64,000 bases of DNA from assembly GCA_020064725.1 (NCBI GenBank), contig JAGTWJ010000008.1, positions 1,550,001-1,614,000 on the forward strand, in the 5' to 3' direction. The notes beneath the pieces were generated by a model. The model was not told the DNA's origin. It did no database searches and saw only the letters and a list, made by a program, of their open reading frames with translations. The position numbers and the translations under genes are program-made. Source of the DNA: Drechslerella dactyloides (taxonomy: Eukaryota > Ascomycota > Orbiliomycetes > Orbiliales > Orbiliaceae). Shown here in pieces: positions 23,568 to 33,461 of the stretch. The number at the start of each line of letters is the position of its first letter. The first letter of the stretch is position 1.

Positions 23568-26123
23568 TCAATACACAAATTCAGCAACCTGCCCGCCAGG
23601 CGTCTGCACCGCGCCGACCACAAACTCCACATACCGCGCCTTCCTCCGCTCGCCGGCCACCAGAAACCTCCCCGGATTAACCACATGGCATCCTTCGTAC
23701 GTGACCGTGAACGGCGGGGTGGTCGCATCCGCAAGCACAAGGTAGCTCGGCAATGGGAATAGCGATAGAGTATGCATGTAGTCCCATAGGACCGGCCTGA
23801 TACTGAGCGGGTACGGCGACAGATACGACTGATCTAGGATCGTTTTGACCAGCTATCACGCACAGTCAGCGTTCACTCTCGCCATTCAAGCTACTCATTT
23901 TCGTTCTCTTTGGAAAGAAGATAAGAGATGAGCATACCTTCCTGGCCATTCTGACATCGTCAGCGACAATATCGCTGGCGCTGGGTGCCTCCTCGTCCTG
24001 CGTGGCCGGCACATCCGAACGCGCATCCAGCTCCATCTCATGCTCCCGCTCCGCTTCCGCATGCGGAGCAAGCTGCTTAAACCTGACCGTATTCCGAGCG
24101 AACCGCGCCCCAAGGTCGTCCCGGAACACGACGATCTCCCGCGTGAAGTACCCGACCCGACAAGGGTTGCTCCCAAAGACAACTTTACCACCCGCGCCGC
24201 CCTCCTTCCTCGCGGCGTTCGAATTGGCGCTGGTGAAGGCTCTCTTCACTTTATTCGTAAAAGCGTCCGGTATGCCTCTCTTCGGGAGGACGCCGGCGGC
24301 GCCGCCTGTCGCAGCGGCAGCCCAGGGATCTGCATCCCCGGGTACCAGTACGAACGTTGTACTCGTCAGCAGCGCGGGGAAGTTGGACAGCGTCGTCGCG
24401 AGCTGGTCCATCGCCTCTTTATACCCCGAGCTGCCGTTGCCATGTGCGAACCCATCCGAGACGAACCCGCCGCATATGATACACGTAATCGGCCGGGCGA
24501 GCGGTTGCTCCTCCTGGGAAGCGTCAGTCTCCCACTTCTCGAATAGTTTTGTGAGGGCCTCGTGCGTCCGTGGCAGGTCGAGGTGCACCTCGCTCAGCAC
24601 TACAATTCTGCCGCCGGTACCGTCCGTCGCTATCCGCTTCTCTGCAAGCCGCAGACCGCGTCCGCCGCCGCCGCCGGTGGAAAACTCCAGCGGCATGTTG
24701 AGGCCGAGAAAGTCCATGTGGCCGAAGACTTCCGCGGACGTTTCCCTACGCTCGCTGGGCGGCTGGCCGATGGTGTATGCTGTGAATCTGCCGTCGGTTT
24801 CGTACGTCCCGTCGACGCCGACAAAGTTGCCCGGGCTGAACCAGACGCCGTTTTCCGGGATCGGCCGTGCGTTCGTGATATCCAGCTGTATCGTGCCGGT
24901 TGGATCTTCGAGCGTCAGCTGTCCCGTGTCCGGAGACGTCGAGAGCAAACCAAATATGAAGAATGGGTTGCCGCTACGGCCGAGCATATGGGCAATAGGC
25001 GTGATCTTGATGTACGTCTTCGTCCCACGGGAGGTCATGCTATTCGAGGGCGCAAACGTAGGCGGTTGGAACAGCGGATTCCGCAGCAGACGGTGGTAGA
25101 TCAAATAGTACCGCGTCATGAAGATTTGAGCCTTCGCGCTCGCGTCAGGGTATAACGAAGGCTTCGGGGCCCTGAGTGCGTCCGAGAGAGAATAGAGAAA
25201 ACGGGTCAACCTTGCGAGTCCACCAGGCGGAGGGGATATTGACAGGCGCTGACGAACCGTTCAAACTGTTTTCTCGTGTGGTTGTACTTGAATTTCGGCT
25301 GCGTGAAAGCGTCGACTACGTTTAGATAATCACGCGGGTCAACGTCGTCGAGGTTGACGTCAGGGCCGGCTTTGGAGGATATAACGGTGGTCTGCAGGGT
25401 GCTCTCGAAAGATGGGGTCGGGAGGTCGGAATCGTCGGGCGTGGCAGAAGATAGGCTGGAGGCTTGAGCGAAATCAAAGCTGTCGCCGCGGGCGAGGAGG
25501 TTGACTCTGGTGGCCGCCTGGCCTTCGACTTCGAGGTCGCGGATGACGGTTTTGAGAGCATCGTTGCCGTCGACGAGGATTGCTGCGGCACCTTCGTTTC
25601 GCTTCCAGGTTTTGGCGACCTCCTCGAGGAGCTTTTCTGCCGACCCGCTGGTCTTCCAGTCCGCCCCGCATTTTCGACCGATGAAGCTGCAGAGAAGCGC
25701 TAGAGCTTCGGATTTGAGGGTCAGGTTGTGCTTCTTTGTGAATATGCGGAATGCCAGCGGCCGCAGCGAGGAGGCGGGTATATCGACGGCGAGGATGCGC
25801 GGAGGGCCAGCAGCGGGTCTGGTGGGCTGCCCTCGAGGCGGGGCTTCACGGGGTCTCGGAGCTGGGAACTGGGAGGAGTTTAACGGCATGAACGGATCGG
25901 AAGATGGTCCGGCAGCTGACGATGAAGCTGGAGGAGGCGACGGCCGTCTCCGCTGCCAGTTGGCAAAGATGGCGGCTGTCTTGGTGGAAGTCTTCTTGGG
26001 CGGAGGGAGCTTGCCGATGCTGTCGAGGCCGTCGAGGTCGCCATCGTCGTCGTCGTCAATTGACATTTCCCTGGGCCTGTCTCTCGCCGGCGAGGACGGC
26101 TGGGCGTCTGGACTTTCGCTCAT
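23568..26123 (-). CDS. DPB2: DNA polymerase epsilon subunit B
   Basis: Three exons, 25216-26123, 23938-25171 and 23568-23852, give 808 aa. The B subunit bridges the Pol2 catalytic subunit and the CMG helicase at replication origins. An acidic, Pro/Ser-rich N-terminus is followed by the conserved fungal block KFKYNHTRKQFERF...LYPDASAKAQ and RLLRN, an OB fold (ITPIAHMLGR, LTLEDPTGTIQLD) and the inactive calcineurin-like phosphoesterase fold (IVVLSEVHLDLP, ITCIICGGFVS, FVLVPGDADPW, FGSNPCRVGY). The C-terminus is LVLADATTPPFTVTYEGCHVVNPGRF. No canonical GT-AG intron joins exons 1 and 2 in frame without losing the LVDS block. A 44-bp GC-AG intron (25172-25215, donor GCAAGG) does. It is divergent from a histone chaperone gene, with an ACGCGT box between. 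Confidence 0.93.
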
Positions 26124-26480
26124 GGCAGCTGCGATCTAGATGCGGTGTCGATGGAGGAGGAGTGTCGTGATGTCGGGGACGTGTAGCGGGGCGTGAAGTC
26201 GCGTCGACACGAGGTTGAAGTTGCAGCTTGCGCCAAACGCGTGCCGGAACAGCTACTTTAGCTCAACTACCACACGCCCAGCCCATCGGCCATCTCATCT
26301 CGCGACACCAACCTCAACTTCATCTCCCAAACACCACGGCGGCCGGATCCTTCTCTCCTCCAATTCCCTAGAGCTCGTGCACGCGCACGTCTGCGCTGAG
26401 GTACTCACGCGAAGCTCAGAATACTGTTCACCGCTTCTTACCTACATACTACTCATCGTCGCATCGCCAGCCTCGCCGCG
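26124..26480. promoter_or_regulatory. Divergent promoter DPB2 / NASP-like
   Basis: A 357-bp spacer between two S-phase-type genes. It contains one exact MCB box and a CGCGTC-type half site at 26200-26206. The short spacing implies shared regulation. Confidence 0.55.
26237..26242. promoter_or_regulatory. MCB box ACGCGT (possible MBF site)
   Basis: ACGCGT is the MluI cell-cycle box bound by MBF in yeasts, and yeast DPB2 itself carries MCB boxes. Here it lies 114 bp upstream of the DPB2 ATG and 239 bp upstream of the NASP-like ATG. The hexamer occurs elsewhere in the window by chance, so the site is a candidate only. Confidence 0.45.
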
Positions 26481-27905
26481 ATGTCTGAAACGACGCCCAC
26501 GAAGCCCGAGGCAGCCTCGCCCGAGCAGCAGCTCGAAGCCCTCACCGCCGAGGCCGCCGTCGAATACACGCACAAACGCTACTCCAAAGCCGCAGAACTC
26601 TACGCCGAAGCCGCAGAACTGCAAGCCTCCATCAACGGCGAGGACAGCCCGCTGAACGCCGACCTGCTCTACCTCTACGGCCGCGCGCTCTACAACTGCG
26701 GCCTCGAGCGCTCCGACGTCCTCGGCACCGGCGTCAGCTCCGGCGAAGCCGCACGCGAGAAGCAGCGCGAGGCCGAAATCACCACCACCACCAAGCCATC
26801 CACATCCGCCGCTGCTGCTGCGAAGAAGCGAAAACCCGCCGCGACAGCAGACATCACCGACGTCGGCGGCGCCTTCAAAAAGGGCGTCATCGCAATCTCC
26901 GGCGACGACAATTTCCTCGACGACAGCGATGGCGAAGACGCGGACTCCGATGCAAACTCCGACGCCGGCCCCGACGGCGACGACTTCACTCTCGCCTGGG
27001 AGATCCTCGACCTCGCGCGCGTCCTGTTCAACAAGCGCCTTGAAAACCCGCCGGACGACACCGACACCCTCCGCAAGATCAAAGAGCGGCTCGCGGACGT
27101 CCACGACATCCTCGGCGAAGTCTCGCTGGAATCCGAATCCTTCAAGCAAGCCTGCATCGACCTCGAGGAGGCCCTGAAAATCAAGCAGGACCTCTACCCC
27201 GTCGAATCAACCCTCATCACCGAAGCGCACTACAAGCTCTCGCTCGCGCTGGAGTTCGCCTCGCAGGGCGCCGGCGAAGGCGACGCGGACAAGGACGTCT
27301 CGCCGGAGGACCAGAAGAAAGGCCGCGAGCAGGCCGTCAAGCACATGCGCTCCGCGATCGCAAGCTGCAGGAAGCGCGTCGAGGCCGAGGAGAAGGCGAT
27401 CCAGGCTGCCACGGGCGACAAAGTCGGCGACAAGCCCAAGGACGAGGCGGAGAAGGCCGTCGAGGAAGGAAGAGACCTAGTCCGGGAGCTGGAGATGAAG
27501 CTGCGCGATCTGATGGCCCCGCCGGCGGAGACCGTTGCCGCGGCGGTGACGAAAGCGATGGGCGAGGAGCAGATGGCGGGTATCCTCAGCGCGATGCGGT
27601 CCGGGAATCCTGACGACGCGAAGAAGATGTTTGCGGACATCATCAGCGGCGCGAACGATATCTCCGGCGCGGTGCGGAAGAAGGCGAGGACACCGGTGGC
27701 TGACGCGCCGAGTCCCGCTGCAGCTGCAGCTGCGGTCCCTCACGGCGCGGGCTCGAAGCGGAAAGCGGAGGATGACGACGATGTACCGCCACCTACAGCA
27801 GCGGCAGCAAAGCCGACTGCCATCGCGCAGAACAACAGCAAGAAGCCGAGGGTCACGACGGAGGAAGAAGAACGGGCAGCCGAAGAAGGCACGCTGATAG
27901 AATAG
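26481..27905 (+). CDS. NASP/Hif1/Sim3-type histone chaperone (SHNi-TPR)
   Basis: A single exon of 474 aa. TPR-like helices at about residues 14-75 include the family signature NADLLYLYGRALYNCG. A long acidic insert follows at about residues 148-170 (mostly Asp, with Ser and Gly), which is the feature that interrupts a TPR in NASP proteins and binds histones. More TPR helices follow from about residue 172 to 270 (LAWEILDLARVLF, DVHDILGEVSLESE, YKLSLALEF). The tail contains the basic patches GSKRKAE and KKPRV, likely nuclear import signals. The family escorts H3-H4 (and CENP-A in fission yeast Sim3) and works with the Hat1 acetyltransferase. Its head-to-head pairing with DPB2 supports S-phase expression. 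Which yeast orthologue fits best is not decided. Confidence 0.87.
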   Translation: MSETTPTKPEAASPEQQLEALTAEAAVEYTHKRYSKAAELYAEAAELQASINGEDSPLNADLLYLYGRALYNCGLERSDVLGTGVSSGEAAREKQREAEITTTTKPSTSAAAAAKKRKPAATADITDVGGAFKKGVIAISGDDNFLDDSDGEDADSDANSDAGPDGDDFTLAWEILDLARVLFNKRLENPPDDTDTLRKIKERLADVHDILGEVSLESESFKQACIDLEEALKIKQDLYPVESTLITEAHYKLSLALEFASQGAGEGDADKDVSPEDQKKGREQAVKHMRSAIASCRKRVEAEEKAIQAATGDKVGDKPKDEAEKAVEEGRDLVRELEMKLRDLMAPPAETVAAAVTKAMGEEQMAGILSAMRSGNPDDAKKMFADIISGANDISGAVRKKARTPVADAPSPAAAAAAVPHGAGSKRKAEDDDDVPPPTAAAAKPTAIAQNNSKKPRVTTEEEERAAEEGTLIE

Positions 27906-28463
27906 CGAGAGATATTTCCTTTTCCTCGTCGCATTTGCGTTTTTGGTTCATGTGAATACGGATACCGGTATCATTTAATTGGTGTATGCGGGTTTTGCTT
28001 CCTTTATCCCTTGGTTGTATGATAGATGAATTGAAGTTGAGATGGCCGTACAGGCTTCGTCCGTCAACTAGCGGTGTCGATATGGACGGGCCACGGCGGA
28101 AGCTTGTAGTTGAGGAAATGCCATGATATCATTCTATAATATAATACTGAAGAGATGCCAATTGTGCTAATTATACATTACTACTTGAGTGTATCCGACA
28201 GCCAACAAGTACAAGTATGCAAACATACGATAATACAATGTGCGCCTCCCTCGGTCCCGACGGCGATGCTGCCCGGGGGGTATCGCCGAACACCGCAGTC
28301 GTATGATATCACCAAGTCCCAGATTCATTCGCAGCGGGACTACACCGATTCCTATGCTATCAATCCATCTAACCCACCAGTGCGCCGAATGCTAAAAAGA
28401 ACCCCCAACCGTATCGTCCGATGCAAAAACGCTCAAGCAACCAAATCACCGTATAAATGACAG
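27906..28463. other. Convergent 3' spacer
   Basis: A 558-bp spacer between the convergent NASP-like and Yippee genes. No gene is seen in it. Confidence 0.6.
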
Positions 28464-29525
28464 CTACACATTCGAATCGACCTGCCGTCGCAGCTCCTCC
28501 ATCTGCCGCTTGCGCTCCCGGCGCTTCACCGCGCGTTCTCGATTCCACATTCCCGCGAACAACTCCTCGAGTTCTTCTTCGTCCGCCAGATCCGCGTCTA
28601 TAGCGTCGCTGTCCCAGCTGTCTATCCCGTTCGGCAGCATCGCATCCCAGCTGTCCCTTTTATCATCCTTGGCGGTGGTCTTAGCAGGTGGGGTTACAGT
28701 GGTGGTATTGGCGTCGTACTCGGCATCCCAGACGTTCGCTTTGCTAACGCGGCCGGTCTCGAGGATGTATTTGCCGACTTTGTACCGCTGACTGCGCTCC
28801 TCGGCGTGGATGTACTTCCACCCCAGATTGCCACCGCAGACGCGGCAGCTGATGTCGGCGACGGTGTGGGCGCCTGTTTGCAGGGAGCGGCTGATGGGTT
28901 TGCCGTGGGCGATGTTGGACGGGACGATGTTTGTGACGAGGTAGGCGCGGCCGTGGCGGCCGGTGAAGCCCTTTGAGATTACGGAGGAGGTGAAGCAGAG
29001 GTTTGTGCGGCAGGCGGAGCAGTGCAGGTATGAAGTTGCGCTCGCGAGGGATGTTCCGGCGACTGCGCCGGTGGAGGCGTTTGTGGAGGTGCGGTTTCGG
29101 GTGCGTTTCCGGCGGATGTCGTCGGTGCTGCCGCCGTAGCCGCTTTCGCTGTCGAGGTAGAGTTCGAGAGAGGCAGCGGAGGACGAGGCGGAGGTGTACG
29201 ATCTATCGTCGTCGTCGGATGCCTCGCCGTCTCCTTCGGCGTCTTCTTGTTCTTGTTCTTCCAGTTCACTCTCGCTGCCGTCGTCGATGACGCACCCGGA
29301 ATCGTGGGAGAGGCCCCTGGTGTGTCTCGACAGCCGGGCTGCACCTTCCTCGTCGTCGGAAGTCAGCGTGATAGCTGACGATGACGATTGCGATTGCGAC
29401 CGCGGCCGCGACGGCTCAGCGGTGACGTCCTCGATGGGCCGGTGGCGCTTGAGCAGCGCGGGCTGCCAGCGCGGGAAGGCGGGCAGCAGGAAGCGGGGGA
29501 AGGTGAGGCTGGCGGCGGTGGGCAT
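28464..29525 (-). CDS. Yippee-domain zinc-binding protein
   Basis: A single coding exon of 353 aa from the first ATG (MPTAASLTFP); longer open sequence upstream begins only with a TTG. The C-terminal domain has two Cys pairs, CSACRTNLC and CRVCGGNLGWKY, with GFTGRHGRAYLV and a YILETG block after them. This is the Yippee/Moh1 fold, related to the CULT/cereblon zinc domain. The first 190 residues are Ser/Glu-rich, acidic and probably disordered, an extension absent from short Yippee proteins (about 120 aa). A leader intron at 29599-29659 (GTAAGC donor, CGCTAAC branch site) seems likely. Moh1 in yeast affects survival in stationary phase, and the role in filamentous fungi is unclear. Confidence 0.82.
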   Translation of the reverse strand: MPTAASLTFPRFLLPAFPRWQPALLKRHRPIEDVTAEPSRPRSQSQSSSSAITLTSDDEEGAARLSRHTRGLSHDSGCVIDDGSESELEEQEQEDAEGDGEASDDDDRSYTSASSSAASLELYLDSESGYGGSTDDIRRKRTRNRTSTNASTGAVAGTSLASATSYLHCSACRTNLCFTSSVISKGFTGRHGRAYLVTNIVPSNIAHGKPISRSLQTGAHTVADISCRVCGGNLGWKYIHAEERSQRYKVGKYILETGRVSKANVWDAEYDANTTTVTPPAKTTAKDDKRDSWDAMLPNGIDSWDSDAIDADLADEEELEELFAGMWNRERAVKRRERKRQMEELRRQVDSNV

Positions 29526-31101
29526 CTTGGTAGATTCGTCTACGGCCGGCCGCCTGCTGTTACGGGAAGTAGCGAGCGATGGCGGGCAGGGGAAGCTGCT
29601 GGCCAACGGTTAGCGATCGGATGAAAGTGGGAGGTCGGCGGAGACACCTCGAAGCTTACCCGCTAGTATCCCGGTCTACTCTGTAGTCCGATCGAGCTTG
29701 CCGTCTCAAGTCGTGATCCTCGCGGTAGTCGGCGGGTGATGGGTAGTATACAAATTGACGGAGGATAGCTAAGCTAGCCGCGATAGCAGCATCCAGACGA
29801 CGGGAAGGTTTATTATATACCGCCGACGATAATAATCCAGTCCACCTCCGAAACCTCCACAGCGCAGCACAAGTACAAGTTAAACGTATCACGACAGGAA
29901 GGAATTCAAAGCGCCAGCGGAGCGGAGGGGCGACACCTTATACCAAACTTCCATCCATCCGAAGCCCACCTATCACAATCACATCACCCGCCTGCCTACA
30001 TTCACGCACCGCCAATCAACCGGGTCCCACGAAAGCTAAAACCAAGGCCGCATCTGCACGACAGACAGAAAACCTCGATTCGAGACTCCTGCATGCACGC
30101 ACCGTCCGCGCACACCGGCTACACCCAGGCGAACTATCAAGCCTGTCTACTAACCCTTAGCTGACATGATCCGACGCTCCGATGCAGCTAGCGCAGTGCG
30201 CAGGACGGGTCATATGGCCCCTCGGCTGCGGGGAACGTCCTCCCATTACCTAACGAGCGCCGCTACATCTGACCAGAAGACAATCCTGCGACATGACGGA
30301 CGGCCACTTCGTCGGCGGATTCGCCTGGCCATCCATGCGCGGAGCTCGGGCTGGGCGTGTGTCCGCAGATATGCATACGTCGTGGGGTAACGTTAACGTT
30401 TCAGCAAGAATAGATGGATCGAATTAGCCTAGCTATATAGACTGTAGCTAGCGGCATCGCATCCTGTGTATTGTATTGGATTATATTATATCGTGCAAAG
30501 TATATACAGGAGGTAAGTCGTAGAATTCGAGAACGACGCAAGTCGTAATTCGATCGATGAGAGTTATATATATATATATACGTCATGCACCAGCAAGTAG
30601 CAGCATTTTGCGAGAAGCGCAGCTGTATCCGATGAGAAATGCAAGATGCAAGATGCAAGTTCCGTTCTGTCCATCCATCATCCATCCATCTAGCCATCCA
30701 TCCATCCCATCTAACCTCGATACTACCATCCATCCATCCATCCCAGAGCAGCGTAAATGTACAAAAGGGACCAGCGTATAATATAAATATAAAAAAAATG
30801 CACAAGAAAAGGAAGGCGCAAGAATTACAAAAGACAAAGGCCCCACGACAGTAATGATAATAAAATGCAAAGTAAAAACGATACCACGCACGCCCCGCTG
30901 AACGCTGCCCTTTCAACAGCCCGAGTATGCATCGCGAACGGCCTAGAACCCGCCGTATAACCGAATAAAGCAAAACCAATAAAACGCGCGCTGACACATG
31001 CACCTAATGCACCTGCAGAATATCCATCCGTCAAGCGCACTCACCCACGCGTATCGTATATATAAGCAAAGACCTAGGTATAGGACTGGTATAGGACCGG
31101 G
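29526..31101. other. 1.6-kb spacer with CATC microsatellite
   Basis: It holds the Yippee promoter and leader, then non-coding sequence with a CATC/CCAT tract at about 30670-30752 and TA repeats near 30565-30580. No gene was recognised. Confidence 0.6.
30670..30752. repeat. Interrupted CATC/CCAT tetranucleotide repeat
   Basis: Clusters of CATC units broken by short unique sequence. Open frames across it are an artefact of the repeat. Confidence 0.8.
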
Positions 31102-32889
31102 CTACACGTCAGCCCACACCGGCCCGCCGACGCACGAGCTCCGGCTGCTCCCAACCGTCGACCCGACGTCCCAAAAGTGCTTGGACGAATTAGACTTAGC
31201 CTCCGCCTCCTTCTGCTTCTGCCCCGCGCTCTTCCGCGTCGTCGTCGACTGCGACGCGCAGCTGCTGCCGGACCGGAACCCGCCCATGCCCACGCCGAGC
31301 ACCGACGTCAGCGACGCGATCGGTGAGATCCGCCGGCTTTTCACGTTCGCCTTCTGGGCATGCGAGATCAGCGGGTGCTGCTGGTGCAACGGTTGGTTGA
31401 GAGTCGAGTACCTGTACGCGTTCGCCGTTCGCCCTGCCGCCGCGGATGATGAGGATTGTGCTGCTGCATTCGTGGGCGACGAGGATGAGCGGTGGTGTCG
31501 AGGAGGAGCAGCAGCAGCAGCTGTCGGTGCAGCGGTTGTGGATGTGGAAGCAGTGGGGGATTGTGGTGGGGCCGCGGCGAGCTTGGACTTGAGGTAGGAG
31601 AAGAGCATGCGTACGTTTAGTTCTTTTTCCCAGTACTCGCGCACGATCTCGGCGTCCACGCGGGCCTCCGACGATGCCGTCAGCAGCGACGACGACAGCG
31701 GGCCGTCTTCGATGCCCCAGTTCGCCGCGTGGCTGTCCTGGTCGTCCTCGCCATCGATCGTCGGGCGGAATTGCCGGGTGGAGGACAGCGGGTCGAGAGT
31801 TGTGTACGACGTCGAGGATTGCAGCGACGGGTAGAGGGAGTACGTTGGCGTCCTCGCACCGGTGCTCCTCGCCCGGCCCGTTGGAGATGTCGTCGCTGCG
31901 GCGGCGGGAATAGTAGCAGTGGTGGAGGAAGTCTGCGACTTTCCGGTAACGTATGTGGAAAAGGCGGCCTTTGCGACGTCCGGCGTGTAGTACTGCGCCA
32001 GCACGCCGAGCTCGCGGGCGAGTCGCTCGAACAGCCGCTCTTCCCACGAGGCATCCATCCGCTTCAATCCACCCTCCGTCCGACCGGTGGGCGTCGACGC
32101 GCCGGACGACGTCTCAAAGTCCGCGGGTAGGGCCTCCCCAAAGATGATCTGTAGCACCATGTCGTCCAGCCCCATGATGTCCTGCACCAGCCGTCGTCGC
32201 AGCCGCTCCCAGAAGGTCTCGTGGTCCGCCGTCCGGTCCGCCAGCGCCCGCTCGTTCATCTCCTGCAGTCCGACGTCGCTCATCGTCGCCAGCTCCTCCT
32301 CCCGCCGCTGCGCTTCCGTCTCCCGCAGTCCCAGCCGGCCTTTCGTCGCCCGCTCGATCTCGTCCAGGAGAATCCGCGACTGCTCCATCCGCCAGGCTTG
32401 TATCCGGGCGTTCGTGAACGAGTTGCGCGACGCCAGCACCGGCGCTTCCTGCTCGACTTTTTCGACGGGGACGCCCTGCAGGCTGGCCGCTGAGGGAAAG
32501 GTTCCCAGACCGTCGTGCTGCGGCAGCATGACGGGGCCCTGGTGGTAGAGATCCCTGAAGCCATGCAAATCTATATCCTCATCGTAGTCTTCGTCTTCGT
32601 CCTCCTCCTCGTCGTCGCCCAGCACATCCTCCTCCTCAGCCTCCAATTCGTCGTCGTCGTCGTCATACTGCAGGGACGCAAGGTCGCTGATGCGGCTGGC
32701 TCGGCCGGAGGTCGGAGTCCGCACGGTCTGCGCGTCGGTGGTCGGCGAGAAGACGACCCATTCCTCGGAATCGGCGGTGGCGGACTGGCCGAGGGCGCTG
32801 GTGGTCGGGAGCGAGGGCCGGTCGCGGATTTGCTGTTGAGGGGTTGTCGGCTGGGCGGTCTGCCTGTGTTGGGGGACTCGGTAGGCCAT
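31102..32889 (-). CDS. Hypothetical acidic low-complexity protein (595 aa)
   Basis: A single exon of 595 aa with strong coding character. It has no domain I can name. A very acidic run (about residues 75-105, Asp/Glu) is followed by a helical, charged core at about residues 160-310 (RIQAWRMEQSRILLDEIERA, RLRRRLVQDIMGLDDMVLQ, ERLFERLARELGVLAQYY) and a Ser/Thr/Ala-rich second half. The C-terminus SKHFWDVGSTVGSSRSS, ending WADV, looks like a conserved short motif because it stands out from the low-complexity sequence before it. There is no signal peptide or membrane segment. I infer a conserved fungal protein of unknown function; a cytoplasmic or nuclear scaffold is possible but unsupported. Confidence 0.75.
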   Translation of the reverse strand: MAYRVPQHRQTAQPTTPQQQIRDRPSLPTTSALGQSATADSEEWVVFSPTTDAQTVRTPTSGRASRISDLASLQYDDDDDELEAEEEDVLGDDEEEDEDEDYDEDIDLHGFRDLYHQGPVMLPQHDGLGTFPSAASLQGVPVEKVEQEAPVLASRNSFTNARIQAWRMEQSRILLDEIERATKGRLGLRETEAQRREEELATMSDVGLQEMNERALADRTADHETFWERLRRRLVQDIMGLDDMVLQIIFGEALPADFETSSGASTPTGRTEGGLKRMDASWEERLFERLARELGVLAQYYTPDVAKAAFSTYVTGKSQTSSTTATIPAAAATTSPTGRARSTGARTPTYSLYPSLQSSTSYTTLDPLSSTRQFRPTIDGEDDQDSHAANWGIEDGPLSSSLLTASSEARVDAEIVREYWEKELNVRMLFSYLKSKLAAAPPQSPTASTSTTAAPTAAAAAPPRHHRSSSSPTNAAAQSSSSAAAGRTANAYRYSTLNQPLHQQHPLISHAQKANVKSRRISPIASLTSVLGVGMGGFRSGSSCASQSTTTRKSAGQKQKEAEAKSNSSKHFWDVGSTVGSSRSSCVGGPVWADV

Positions 32890-33348
32890 CGTGGGCGTAG
32901 CGTAGACGGAAGCGTATCCGTATCGATAGCGGTTTCGGGTGTATCGAGATTATGTTTGAAGAGTATTATGTTCGGTGTCTGCTGCCCGTTTCAATTTCGC
33001 GGCCGGCGCTCGTAGCAGCAGCAGCAGTGAGGTTTGATGTGATGTCGGATAGTGTACAGGGGAGAGAAGGGGAAGGAAGGAAGGAGGTGAGGATGCGATT
33101 GAAGGCGTGATTGGGGGCCGAGGCCAGGAGTAAGTAATGCAGGAAATGGCGGGTGGAGCTAGCACGGGGGTTCGTTCGCCTGGGCAGCGTCCGCGCTCCG
33201 ACGACGATGCAGATGCGTATTGTATATAACCGAGAGCACAAGAGTCTAAACAGTCTAGCCGTGTCTATAGATGCGATGGGAGAGTGTAAGAGGAACAAGC
33301 GTCGGCGGAGAGGCTGACGATGTTGTTGAGACGTCCATCCGGCGGAGG

Positions 33349-33461
33349 TTGGCTGGCTGGCTGGCTGGAATGGGCGAATCCAACAAGCAAGCAAGCAAGC
33401 AAGCTGAACGGGCGCTGTTTGCAGCCCGGCCACCTGCAAACAAAGCCAGCCAGCCAGCCAA
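33349..33461. repeat. 18-bp perfect inverted repeat with nested hairpin
   Basis: The left arm, TTGG followed by CTGG units, at 33349-33366 is the exact reverse complement of the right arm at 33444-33461; the loop is 77 nt. Inside the loop, TGTTTGCAG at 33416-33424 pairs with CTGCAAACA at about 33434-33442, a second 9-bp stem. The remaining loop includes a CAAG repeat. Confidence 0.75.

Noticed and set aside
29526..29606. 27-residue extension of the Yippee protein
   Set aside because: It depends on a TTG start and overlaps a likely leader intron with a CGCTAAC branch site.
31196..32047. Second minus-strand frame (283 codons) overlapping the acidic orphan
   Set aside because: Arg/Ala/His-rich translation typical of an out-of-frame reading in GC-rich coding DNA. 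The orphan frame is longer and begins with a good ATG.
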